NCBI GenBank assembly: GCA_025618425.1
Contig: CM046833.1
Coordinates: 8,298,429 to 8,362,428 of the forward strand
DNA length: 64,000 nt
Source: Heliocidaris tuberculata
Lineage: Eukaryota; Echinodermata; Echinoidea; Camarodonta; Echinometridae
Reading direction: 5' to 3'
Shown: piece after piece, positions 1-30,965 of the stretch
Layout of the letters: each line of letters opens with the position of its first letter
Position numbering within the stretch: the stretch's first letter is position 1
The notes under the pieces: model-generated
The model's database searches: none
What the model was told of the DNA's origin: nothing
Seen by the model: only the letters and a program-made list of their open reading frames with translations
Position numbers and translations under genes: made by a program

Positions 1-315
1 CTGAAACATCACAGTGTACACATTTTTTTTCTACATCATCCACCTTATCCACTTGCTTTGAGACGGTTCCTTTCACAAAGTAATTGCATTATTACAACCC
101 ATGCTTATCTTTAACCTGATTTTATCAATCGAACGAACCTTCACAAAAACTACTACTACTCCCCCCCCCCCCCCCTTCCCCTCAATCGAACGATTCTCTT
201 CATCCCTTCGTGTTTTACCCACATGTTATATTACCTTTAACAGCACATGACAAAACAGCGTTAGAAATCGTTACCATTATTTCCCAGAAGACAAATAATT
301 GCATCAGAGATCATT

Positions 316-504
316 TAACACGATAAAAACTACTTTTGAAAAATCAACTGAAGGCAATTTCAATAGCCCTGTCTATCACCTTCAGATATGTGCGAACATT
401 ACAATGGTGTATTAAGTAATCTGAACCTGATTTCTATGGGCAGTACAATAGGCCTTTGAAAGTGCCCTTGAGTTTGTTTTTGGAAAGTAGTTTTTATCGT
501 GTTA
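316..504. mobile_element. Hairpin MITE, copy 1
   Basis: Ends TAACACGATAAAAACTACTTT and its reverse complement lie 189 bp apart, giving about 21-bp perfect terminal inverted repeats around a non-coding core. No transposase is visible. Confidence 0.75.
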
Positions 505-850
505 TTTACATAATAACGAGGAATATCATACATAAATAACCAGAACACATTTTTGAAAGACTGCTTTCATTTGAAATAAAAATGATTATACTCCATATAC
601 CAACACCGTTAACCCAAAATATTTTACTGATTGAACACGAAATGAATGAAAATGAACGAAGTCATGTTCGTAAGACGTCAAATAAAATGTCAGAGGTAAA
701 AACGTCGGAGGTCAGAAATTATGAGGTATTGATTTCAGAGGTATATACGGCTAAAAACAAATTCATAAGTTAATTGGTTTTTATCGAAACCCGATCACCG
801 TTGCGTTAGTCATTAGATTAAACTGATTTAAGAATTACATCGGAGTATCG

Positions 851-1108
851 TGACATAGTGGTTCATTCAATAGACTCTCAATCAAAAGGTTGACGGTTCG
901 AATCTCTGCCTCGTGCTTTTGCATTTTATATACAGTTGTTTCTCCATACCCAGGTGTTCTGAAGCTAGGGTGATGAAATCCAACCCCTAAGCGCATAGGG
1001 ACGTTATATCATAATGTGATATGTGGTATATAAGAATTTTATTATCATTATTGTTATAATTATTGTAATTATTATTGTTATCATTATCATTACTATTATT
1101 ATTATTAC

Positions 1109-1177
<69 letters not shown>

Positions 1178-1195
1178 CATCATCATCATCATTCT
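851..1195 (+). repeat. tRNA-derived SINE with (TTA)n tail
   Basis: A tRNA-like head with B box GGTTCGAATCT at 895-905 and the CCCAGGTGTT body motif near 950 runs directly into about 150 bp of (ATT)n at about 1040-1195. Confidence 0.65.
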
Positions 1196-1612
1196 TGCTG
1201 ATGAGAGTGTTTCCTTCCCACAAGTGGTAATTTTTTTTTTTTTAAAGGTCATCATTATTATTGGTTTTCCTGCCCGTTTTCGTCACCATTTCATCAATGT
1301 TTAAAAATGTGTTTTTAATTTCGTCCCGGACACTGTGGACTGTGCAAATGCTCGTTTTAATTTGATCTTTAGTAGATCAATTTTGAAAAATTAAATTCCG
1401 TTCTTTTTTTCGTCACCCGTTTTCGTCAAATGCAAATCATATTCATCTCTCACAGTAGCTGAACATGAGACGGCAAAATCAATTTCGTCTATTGGCATTC
1501 ATTTTTCGCAAAGTTTCACTCAAAACCGTCTCACAGATACACAGATATATGGTATAATGTTGTAATTATTACCTTAATGGAATCGTTCACATCGTTTACT
1601 CAGCCCATTTAC

Positions 1613-1815
1613 GCCAGCCCTCCAAAAGTCGCTCAGTGGGGGGGGGGTCCAATTTTTCAGATGGGGGTATCAGATTTTATGGGGTCCACAATTCTCTGAC
1701 AAGCACCAAAAAAAAGAAAAAAAAAGTTCAATTCTAAAAGAGGGGGATTTCCTGTCAAAAGTTGTAAGGGGGCAGTCTGCCCCCCCCCCCACCTGCCCAC
1801 CCCTCCCCCTTGGGT
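1613..1815 (+). mobile_element. Fragment of a GGATCC-type hAT-like element
   Basis: CCAGCCCTCCAAAAGTCGCT, then a G run and TTCTCTGACAAGC, repeats the interior of the intact element at 21189-21512. The termini are missing, so this is an internal fragment between the two tandem units. Confidence 0.6.
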
Positions 1816-2268
1816 ACGCTAGTGCATGTGCGCAGTCCCATATACCTACTTCTGTATACAGCGCGTGTGCTTTTCAGCAAGAATGATCAGTCAATTATTC
1901 ATATTTTTGGTTCTAAAACATCACAGTGTACATTTTTTTTTTCTACATTATCCACCTTATCCAATTGCTTTGAGACAGTTTCTTTCACAATGTAATTGCA
2001 TTTTCAGAACCCATGCTTATCTTTAACCTGTACAGTCTCCTCTGATTCATACTCATAAAGTATTAACTATGATTTTATCAATCGAACGAACCTTCACAAA
2101 AACTACTACTACTCCCCCCCCCCCCCCCCTCCCCTCAATCGAACGATTCCCTTCATCCCTTCGTGTTTTACCCACATGTTATATCACCTTTAACAACAGC
2201 TGACAAAACAGCGTTAGAAATCGTTATCATTATTTCCCAGAAGACAAATAATTGCATCGGAGATCATT

Positions 2269-2457
2269 TAACACGATAAAAACTACTTTCAAAAAATCAA
2301 CTGAAGGCAATTTCAATAGCCCTGTCTATCACCTTTAGAAATGTGCGAACATTACAATGGCGTATTACGTAATCTGAACCTGATTTATATGGGCAATACA
2401 ATAGGCCTTTGAAAGTGCCCTTGAGTTTATTTTTCGAAAGCTGTTTTTATCGCGTTA
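2269..2457. mobile_element. Hairpin MITE, copy 2
   Basis: Same element as at 316-504, in the second tandem unit. The right TIR has decayed (CTGTTTTTATCGCGTTA). It was carried by the segmental duplication and is not an independent insertion. Confidence 0.7.
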
Positions 2458-2839
2458 TTTACATAATAACGAGGAATATCATACATTAATATCATAAGTA
2501 TCCAGAACACATTTTTGAAAGACTGCTCTCATTTAAAATTAAATGATTATACTCCATATATACCAACACCGTTAACCCAAAATATTTTACTGATTGAACA
2601 CGAACTGAATGAAAATGAACTAAACATAAATCAGGCATATGAAGAATCAGGAATACGTTTGAAATACATGTTTAAATGCCACGGAAGTCATGTTCGTAAG
2701 ACGTCAAATAAAATGTCAGAGGTAAAAACGTCGGAGGTCGGAAATTATGAGGTACTAATTTCAGAGGTATATACGGCTAAAAACAAATTCATAAGTTAAT
2801 TGGTTTTTATCGAAACCCGATCACCGTTGCGTTAGTCAT

Positions 2840-3160
2840 TATAGTGGTTCATTCAATAGACTCTCAATCAAAAGGTTGACGGTTCGAATCTCTGCCCCGT
2901 GCTTTTGCCCTTAAACAAGGCATTTTATATACCATTGTCTCTCCATAACTAGGTGTTTTGAAGCTAGGGTGAAGAAAGCGCATATATATCAGAATGTGAC
3001 ATACAAGAAGTTTATTATTATTGTTGTTATTATTGTCATTATTATTATTATCATTATTATTACTATTACCATTATCATTATTATTACTATTATTATTATT
3101 ATCATCATCATTTCATACTATCATTATTATCATCATCATTATCATCATCATCATTTTTGC
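2840..3160 (+). repeat. tRNA-derived SINE with (TTA)n tail, second copy
   Basis: Counterpart of 851-1195 in unit B, with GGTTCGAATCT at about 2881, then (TTA/TCA)n from about 3014 to 3155. The tract sequence differs from unit A, so the two tails have evolved separately. Confidence 0.65.
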
Positions 3161-3575
3161 TGATGAGGGTGTTTCCGTCCCACCAGTGGTAAATAAATTT
3201 TTAAAAAGTTAATTTAAAAATCATCATTATAGATTTTCCCGACCATTTTCGTCACCATTTCATTCAAATTTTTCAAAAGTGTTTTCACTTTCGTCCCGGA
3301 CACGTGGAATGTGCGAATGCTCGTTTTAATTTGGTCTTTGGTCGATCAATTCTTTAAAAAGTCATTTAAATTCGTGCTTTGTCACCCATTTTCATCAATT
3401 GCAATTCATATTCATCTGTCCCAGTAGCTGAACACGAGAGGGCAAAATCAATTTTCTCTCCATTGGCATTTACTTTCCTTAAAGCTTCACTCAAAACCGT
3501 CTCACAGACATATGGTATAATGCTTTAATTATTGCCTTAATGGAATCGTTTACGTCGTTTACTCATCACATTTAC

Positions 3576-4078
3576 GTCGCTTTTGTCATCTATGAAACAC
3601 CTTTTCTGTTCACAGCACTCATTCCCTTACTCACACCTATCCACTCGACTGTCCTACACACAGATGAAATATGCTCACACGAACAAGTACAGAGAAACAC
3701 CCGAATGGCGTCAAATACCCCATGAGAACCTACGACTATGAAGTCTCCATATGAAACGCATTTTTGGCAAGGATATAGATGAACAAGTGTAACGAAGAGC
3801 AACTTGCCCACAGGATTAAATAAATGATAATGCCCTTACTATTTACTAGTATTATCGTCTTTGATGAATGAAAAAAAAAGTAAGTATTCGGAATTCGTCA
3901 CTTTTTCATACTAATTACAAACATAAATTTGCTCTGTAACAAATTAAGACCTTCATAGTATAAAGTGCAGGTGTCAAATTCGTCACCAATTACCAATCCA
4001 CTATTAGACAAAATGTACGATAATCTTACCTCCAGGAGAAGGGTTTTTTATGTTTTGTGTTGTTTTTGGTTTTTTGTT

Positions 4079-4113
<35 letters not shown>

Positions 4114-4660
4114 AACATGTCAGTCAAGACCAATGTCGACTTTCGGCTATCAACCAAAATAGCAGGTTTTTATTATTGGTCCAGCCCTGCGACAGGGGTT
4201 GCATATGCAGCATGTGTCACCACGTGTTGTGACAATAGGGAAGAATTACGTGTCATCAAGCAAAATGCAGTTTGTGGCAATGTTCAGGCCCAGATCATCC
4301 GAATAAGTCTCTCATTGCGATAAACATGTCATTGAGCTAAAAATTATTTTGTTTATAGTACATATAATCTTTTGTTCTGGTAATGACGGGGAAAAATCAA
4401 AAAATGTGAGTCCAATATACTAATGGATATCTAAATACTTATTGTCAGATCAGTTAAGTTGGAGCCCGCATACCTCAACAACCTCGCAAACTTTTGGCAA
4501 GTTATACGTATGCTAAATAGTCTTCTTAAATCTTGGGTAAAATAGTACGTTGCAAAAGGATGCAACCGAATAGCAGCGTTGACCACGTATTCAATCTAAA
4601 TCCGAAACTGAGTAAAGAGGGAATATAATTTCTGCCATGAGTAATCAATTGAGAAGCGGG
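3576..4660. other. No gene seen
   Basis: AT-rich DNA with a pure T run at about 4080-4111. Short open frames exist on both strands, but none shows family similarity or splice context that I can support. Confidence 0.5.
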
Positions 4661-4687
4661 TTTGATACTCAACTATTTACCTATTGG

Positions 4688-4689
<2 letters not shown>

Positions 4690-4741
<52 letters not shown>

Positions 4742-4845
4742 GGCGGGTGTGTGTGTGTGTGTGTGTTTGTGTATATATATATATATATATATATTATATA
4801 TTTATATTTATTTAATTATTTATTTATTTATATATTTATATATAT
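4690..4845. repeat. (AT)n and (GT)n microsatellites
   Basis: About 40 bp of AT, then GT repeats at about 4747-4770, then more AT and TTTA repeats. Confidence 0.9.
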
Positions 4846-4889
4846 AAGAAGAAGGCATTGTTGACTCTTGATTAATAAGGTTGAAGATT

Positions 4890-5140
4890 TGTCAATCTGT
4901 CGGTCAATTGAATCTGGTGTCGCCGAAATTACTGGCCCTCTCCGTGGTCTCGCCAACGACCCGTGTGATTCCCGGCGGAGAAATTTTTTCAATCTTTGCA
5001 AAAAAAAATCAAAAAGGGAGGACAGCTCTGGGGAACTTTGATTTAAGCTACGCAACCATTATTCTCTCATTTTCATTTCTCACAATTATAATTATTTCCA
5101 TGAGAGTTTCCAAAGCTGTTGTATATGTTATTTCCTTACA

Positions 5141-5195
<55 letters not shown>
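4890..5195 (+). repeat. Interspersed repeat X, copy 1, ending in (AT)n
   Basis: Contains GGGAGGACAGCTCTGGGGAA at about 5018 and AAAGCTGTTGTATATGTTAT near 5111, before an (AT)n tract at 5150-5190. Both blocks recur at 59245-59465, where the first block is inverted relative to the second. Confidence 0.6.
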
Positions 5196-5199
<4 letters not shown>

Positions 5200-5399
5200 T
5201 ATTTAACACTTTAATAGAGGAAATCGAACATGAATTCCACTCAAACATTACAAATACTATTCTTCTTGTAACGGTAATTTACAGCTCGTGTATTTTGGAA
5301 CTTCCTAGAGTTTTATTTTTAAAAAGGCCAAATGAAATTGATTCCTAGTTCGTCGTCCCGACAAAGGATTTTTTTTTTTTTAAGGTGAATTTTTTTTTA

Positions 5400-5500
5400 G
5401 TTGTAATCGATTAAAGACATAATTGGCAACGTTTGACGTACCTTTTGAGCACCTCTCCCACTTGTTTTGCGATACAAAAATATTTCACAATAGTGCCCAA
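5400..5500. repeat. Fragment of the 58-kb hairpin element family
   Basis: ATTGGCAACGTTTGACGTACC followed by GAGCACCTCTCCCA matches, with changes, the left interior of the element at 58156-58676. No TIR partner is seen here. Confidence 0.45.
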
Positions 5501-6490
5501 GATTCATTACTGTCCACATGTTTTTACACACGGCCTCCATGAAAAAAAAATGAAATTCATGGAACTTTCAGTACGACGCAAATGACAGAGGTCCTCAAAT
5601 ATACACGTAATCAGTCAGGGAGACTCCCGAGTTTTCGGGAATGATCAAAGTCCCCAACAAAAGGGACGATTGGCCTCAGTGAATCATTCATGACCTTTCA
5701 CCGCTTTCTGACCGTTGTTCGTCATGTACAAAGTGAATGACAATTCTGCGCCGTTTTGACATACATATGTTTAAACATTCACCACAAAAAACCCTCATGG
5801 AGTGTTGATGTTGAAATTTCAGTCAATGAAAGATGGATAAATAAAGTTTATCCTCTCCAAAAATCAGGATTCACAAGCCATGAGGAAAATTTGTTATTGA
5901 AGGATGAAAACGCGATTCGAAAATGTATTTTTTGAATCTGCGTGACACAGATTCGTTCAAGGCGTTCTTAGTTTGCTGCAGCAATGCAACGAAACACACT
6001 GTGCCTGTAATGCCCTGTGCATAGGCTGTGTGTACACACACACACACACACGCATGTGTGTATATCTGCGACTATGTTATTGTGTGCGTGCCTCCACCAT
6101 CCCGCTCGATGCGGAGCTCTGTGTGTACGTGTGTGTGTATTTCTTTCTCTCTCTCTCTCTCTCTCTCTCTCGCTCGCTTCGGGGAATTATTCTCGTAGCG
6201 ACTGGAATAAGAACATTTATAACGGTTCCCTGTGACCAGTTCGTTTCGCGCCAATACATAACGGCCTCTTGCGCTCCAGCGAACCCTAAAACACGGGACT
6301 ACATGACGCCCTAAGATTCGGCTATCTCCCTGACTGGTAATGTACGTCACAAAGTTGCTGGTTTTTTGTTTGATTAGTCACAATTATTAAAATATCAGTA
6401 AAGTTGGTATTCTTTATCGGATACTCCTCACACTTTCACTTCTCTCTTTCTCTCTTTTTTTCTACTTTGAACCATATCAAAATATCAAAA
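5500..6490. other. Region downstream of ovo, probable 3' UTR and flank
   Basis: No gene seen. It lies just 3' of the ovo stop codon, so part is likely 3' UTR on the minus strand, but I could not place a convincing AATAAA close to the stop. Contains (CA)n at about 6034-6051 and (TC)n at about 6145-6172. Confidence 0.4.
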
Positions 6491-6491
6491 C

Positions 6492-25566
<19,075 letters not shown>

Positions 25567-27251
25567 GTTGTCATCATCAAGCTCTCGAGAACAGGGTAAA
25601 TGGAGTATCCATACCATGTGTTGCCTTCAAGAGTTACTGGCCTTCCACTAGCCCATCTAACAGTTACCGTTATTTCTGATAGCACAAAGTTGCATTCGTC
25701 AGTATGATCGTAGCCTATTTATTTTCATCAACAATGCATACAACTCAAGGTAGGCACCCCAGCGTTAAGCGTTATATGCAGTATATATTTCTAACAATTG
25801 AATTCCAAATGAATATGGAGTTCACGGCAATAATAAACAAGATCTAACCGGTACTCAGTCAGTTATTTCAGATCATATCAAAGTCAGTTTCCAGAGTATC
25901 TTCCATACACACCTCTCAGCATTATCGTTCTTTCTTCGAGATACACCTGCCTCCTTCGGGTTTAAAGATTCGAATAAAACATTCTAAATATCTACGAATT
26001 ATTATATGCAGCAATAGACAATTTAGAAAAAATGCTGACTTTGTACAGGATCCTTTTTGACTTTAACATTTAACGAAAGAAAACAATGATGAACAAAAAC
26101 ATAAAAGACTGAAAGGAAATTCAGTTTCACTTTATAATAATTTTGGTACATAAAATTGAGTAATATAGGAATGGTTGCTATCATTAGAAAGGGCAATACT
26201 TTTTGTACACACCATTTTGTGATAATAAGTCATGGTTAAAGAAGTGCAGGTGTTTGAATTATTATATGCATTATTCGTGTTTTGGGGTAACATCCTAAAA
26301 TAAGCTAAACCCCTTGGTACAGTAAGAGTTAACCCTTTCATGACATTTTTATTCTTCAAATTGGCAATGATAATATTTTTTCTTTCAGTTTTGCATGGTT
26401 CTAATAAAAATGTAATGTCTTTGAAAAGGTCTTTAGGGATTTTGAACCTCTCGATGTGTTGCCAATTTAAAGATTTTGAAGCTTATTCTCCTTTTTAAAA
26501 TTCATGCAACAAAAATGGACACAGTGGATTCAGACATTTTTGCTCTTTCTACCCATGCATCTGGTATATATTTTAGCGCTCTGAATCAAAATTTAGTGAG
26601 CCAAACCACAATATGTGGAGTGTTGTCACAAAAGGGTTAAAGCGTATGAAATGCTATCAGCCCTTTTATCATGAAAAGATAAATTAATCTTAATCTAGGA
26701 AGTTTTTATTGGTGTTTCCATTGAGGATTGCTACACACGTTAGACCTTGCTATATTTTACATCAGGCAAAATCGTTGGGATACAAATAAAAATAGCCTTA
26801 CATTTTCTTCACAAATGTATGCCATATTATACATTTGTACTTCCATTTTTATAAATAGGAACAGTCTTCAATTTTATTTACCCATTCATTCAAATCTGTA
26901 AAATTGTCTTTACAGAAACCGCTTCATTTTTGAAATACAAAATAACTCTTTTAACACCAAATACTAAATAGCACCACAAGGAAATTACAATACTCAGATT
27001 TATACACTACGTAATTTGAACCACAGAATGAATTTCGGAATCTTCATCGATGATAACTCACATTAGCAAAATGTTAAAGACTACATTGAGCAAAATGTTG
27101 GAGTTCCAATAGTCTTACATTTTACAGAATTTCTGTGATATTGAACATATTTTATGCATTCCGTATATTTTTGGAAAATAAAGATCTTAAAAGTTATTTA
27201 TCCATTAATTTTCTAGTGCAGATGGTTTTAACCTCTTATTATAGCATATAA

Positions 27252-27282
<31 letters not shown>

Positions 27283-27772
27283 GCTCGCTCGCTACATCAC
27301 CTTCTTCTTTGAGGGAGTATTTCATCAACTTATATAGGGACAGCATGGAAGGGTAGATAAACTTGTAAAAGATGGGCGTATCCACAGACTACGAAATACG
27401 GGTGAAATCATCTGCGAATGAGGACGCGCGCCACAGACCCATTTACATGTTATATTGACTTTTCCTATGCTTCCAAACGGGAGGCGTGCGCTAGCACCAT
27501 CCTCAGGTAGACAGCATACATTACTGAGATGTAGTACCCGTTTATATGATCAGCTAATGACTACAGCCTCATACAGGAACTTGTTTTCTTGTTGTGATAC
27601 GCAGGCATTAGCTGGTGTTATATTTATCTTTCGCTTGTAATAGCATATCGTTTTCCTGTTTCCTTTGTTATTATATATATATTTAGTATTTTGTGTACCT
27701 GGGAATGAAATAACGTAAGATAGAACAAAATAAAATGAAACAATAAAATACAAAACAAGACTGATTTCTCAC

Positions 27773-27914
27773 GAGACTGTATGTCTTCACTGAGATATGG
27801 AACTTCCTCATAAAGGGTGCTCCTGGATTCTTCTTCACCGCTATCGCCTTGATTCTCCAGATCAGGGTCAGTCACAACGTTAGAGGTACTCCGAATAAGA
27901 AAGGTACGAGGCAT
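27773..27914 (-). CDS. ovo: ovo exon 1, copy B (duplicate first exon)
   Basis: Identical in predicted protein to copy A, 2348 bp further 5' with respect to transcription. ATG, open frame, donor TCTC|gtgaga and the in-frame upstream ATG (27965) are all kept. Phase 1 is also compatible with exon 2, so a transcript starting here could splice to exon 2 and skip copy A. It may be a real alternative first exon, or a haplotype duplication left in the assembly. Confidence 0.75.
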
Positions 27915-28320
27915 GTTGTCATCATCAAGCTCTCGAGAACAGGGTAAATGGAGTATCCATACCATGTGTTGCCTTCAAGAGTTACTGGCCTTCCACTAGC
28001 CCATCTAACAGTTACCGTTATTTCTGATAGCACAAAGTTGCATTCGTCAGTATGATCGTAGCCTATTTATTTTCATCAACAATGCATACAACTCAAGGTA
28101 GGCACCCCAGCGTTAAGCGTTATATGCAGTATATATTTCTAACAATTGAATTCCAAATGAATATGGAGTTCACGGCAATAATAAACAAGATCTAACCGGT
28201 ACTCAGTCAGTTATTTCAGATCATATCAAAGTCAGTTTCCAGAGTATCTTCCATACACACCTCTCAGCATTATCGTTCTTTCTTCGAGATACACCTGCCT
28301 CCTTCGGGTTTAAAGATTCG

Positions 28321-29653
28321 TGCAGAGGACTTACTGCGGATGAATTCCTATAGTCGTCTGCAACGTGTGCAGTTAATCCAATTACCAGTGATTAGAACAT
28401 AACTGAATCGAAATGTGTAGCTGTAACGGCCAAATTCAACACCTCTGAATATTTCTTAAACATTGTCAAGTTCAGGTTTGTTTTTGATAAATCAAGATGT
28501 TTTTACAAAAGCACGATGAGTCGCCATAAATTAAGGAGATCGGGCTTGATCTGGTTCTGCCAAATTAGAGATATTAAGAGGGTGGTGGTACATGCATATA
28601 GAACAGATGAAAACTGACACCAGTGTTCACATTTTACGTGGGTTTTACCCGGTGGTAACTGGTAACGTAAGTCAACCATAGCACTATGTCCAATTTTTTT
28701 TCATAGGCTGCAATCGACTATGGAAACTATTGTGGTTATGCTTTAAATGCGGCGATGCTTTGTGCTTGTTGATCTATAGAGGCCTCTTCACAGGCGTAAA
28801 AAAGGGTGGCAGGGATCCATGTGAGCCCCCCTCCCCCATTCTCTCGACGGATTCAACAAAAGAAAAGTGACCGTTAGGAAGCAGCGCTGATAAATTCACT
28901 GATTTTTTTCATTCAAAATAAACTATTTAAGTTTCATCAGCAATTAAAACAATATTGTGATTTAAATTGATGCCGCATGCCCCAGATACACAACAGTGCT
29001 CGCCATTAGCTTCTCTCTCTCTCTCTCTTTCTCTCTCTGGCATAGAAAAACTAGTATGGTTTTCAAGCTGTTAATTCACCATTTCCAGCTTCCCCCTTTC
29101 CTTCTAAAAACAAACGTTTAGGCTGGGCAATACCCCCCCCCCCCCCCCCCCAACAACCATGACAACGCAAACTAGTGCCTGTAAAGTGGTTTCCTTGCTG
29201 GACGGTATGGATCGCTGTAAGCTCATGCGTTTGCCCCTTCTGAATTTTGAGGCAAAGCTCTCTATAGCCCACTAACAACAGTTATCACTGTGCTTGTCAC
29301 TAGCTTTTATGAAAGATCATTGTTATCCGTTACAACTCTACACCCGCTGAAAAAAAAACAACTAAATATTGTCGAGGTCAAGCTGGTATCATTTATTTGC
29401 TGATATTTGTACGTAGACATCCATCCGCAGATACAAGGTTAAACCAATTTTTTTTATGTAAGATTTTTTTTTTTTTTTCATGTGGTCTCTAGTTTCCCGT
29501 TTTCCTAAAATTACCCAGTATTTTGTTGTCCGTTATTTATATTGGCTTTTTATATAAACAAGCCATATTGGAATGAATCATGAATCAATAAAATATAAAT
29601 GGTAATGATAATTTTTATGGATTTGAATAGCGCTTCACACTACGTCTCGGCGC
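28321..29653. other. No gene seen
   Basis: Unique-looking DNA 5' of ovo, with (CT)n at about 29010-29038, a C run at 29133-29150 and T runs near 29450-29480. The stretch next to 28320 could hold distal ovo regulatory sequence, but I can identify no site. Confidence 0.4.
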
Positions 29654-30056
29654 TTAAAGGCCACCGCACACTTTACGATCGGTCTACGATCCGATTTGTG
29701 AAATAAATCGCTATGGCATTAAATATTGGTATTTTAACAAATGAAATCTACCCTATTCAGCTTCTGAAAAGTAATATAAATACTAAACGTATGGTTTTGG
29801 TGAGCTGTCAGCTTTCTACAGGGAATACGGGCAAAATTAGTTTCAAATCGTAGGCAGTCGTGCGACTCGGAGCCGATTTGGCCATTCCACGGACTAGAAA
29901 ACTCGGCAAAAGCCGTATTATCGAGATTGATATCTGTATGACTATTCAGACCCTCAGTCAAAAATATTTTTCGTTCTTAAATGATTTGTCAAATGATATT
30001 ACATTTTCTTCTGAAATCGGATCGCAGACCGATCGTAAGGTGTGCGGTGGCCTTAA
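29654..30056. mobile_element. ~400-bp TIR element, TTAA-type ends
   Basis: TTAAAGGCCACCGCACAC continuing with TTTACGATCGGTC is mirrored by GATCGTAAGGTGTGCGGTGGCCTTAA. The TTAA at both ends is consistent with a piggyBac-like target (inference). No coding capacity. Confidence 0.75.
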
Positions 30057-30366
30057 AACGGCACGACTAAAGCCTGACTCACACGAGGCGTCATTTACTG
30101 ACGTAAGGACTGAGTTAGGACCGTGTCAGTGACCTTTACGCGTCACGAAACAATGAAATGATTGCAAAATGATTCGTGCAAGTAATACTTTTAATGACTG
30201 GCGCATGAGTTAATTGCCTTCACAGGCTAATGCAATCTAAATGCGCTTCGTGTCAGTTCCTGTGCTTATCAAAGAGACTCTTTGCCAAAGTCTTCAGTCA
30301 GTAGCATGGGACAGAGATGTTGATAGCATATGATATGTTTATACAAATACTCCAAGATGTATTCGT

Positions 30367-30900
30367 CCCTGTTTTCACGAAGTGACGGTAATGAGGAAAA
30401 ACGCACATTTTTTCAATTTTTAAGTTTTTTTGCATTTTCGGACATCATTCACTAACATCTTGAACCTCACAAAGTTTCAGATCATAATAATGTATAATTA
30501 TGTAGCTATGGCGATGATGTCAACAAGAAAATACCTAGTAAAAGGATTCCCTGTTTTCACGAAATGACGGTTAAAAGCGCGGTGATCAAGTCCCATATGT
30601 TTTACACGCGAGCGGCTGAGATCCGCCACTCCGTGAAAATCCGTCACTACGCGTCCTTGAATTTTTGTGTTTTCACAAAATGACGGTTATGTTTACAACT
30701 CATTTTCCCCCAAAATATAAACAAATAGGCAAATGATTAAACATAGAACTAAACACTGAAATATGATCTTTCCCAAGATATAAAATTTATTCACCCTTCA
30801 TACATTAAAGAGGTTGAGATTATGCTTTAAAACTTTGAAAGCGATTTATTCAAAACTAACTTTCTTTTAGTTGCGCGCTTATCCGTCATTCGTGAAAACA
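30367..30900. repeat. TIR-like element with repeated TTTTCACGAAATGACGG
   Basis: CCTGTTTTCACGAAGTGACGG near 30368 is mirrored by CCGTCATTCGTGAAAACAG at about 30882. Further copies occur inside near 30551 and 30669 (direct) and 30631 (inverted). It lies just upstream of the LINE remnant. Confidence 0.5.
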
Positions 30901-30965
30901 GTAACGTATTGGTGAGCATGCCCCCTTCTTGAAATACATAGAAACAGGAGAAAGAACAAAAAAAA

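Larger units (their letters stand above)
1..3575. repeat. Diverged tandem duplication, ~1.6-kb units
   Basis: Unit A runs from the window edge to about 1613 and unit B from about 1914 to 3575. They match in order: the AAACATCACAGTG start, the C-run, the hairpin element, an open stretch (582-773 and 2515-2799), the tRNA-like SINE, the TTA tract and the ATGGAATCGTT end. Unit B has extra DNA at about 2029-2070 and 2630-2690; unit A has extra DNA at about 814-853. The divergence shows it is older than the ovo duplication. The short open frames shared by both are not convincing genes. Confidence 0.85.

Noticed and set aside
582..773. 63-codon frame shared with 2515-2799 as a small gene
   Set aside because: Only repeat-unit conservation supports it. 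No domain, and an indel of about 66 bp between the copies.
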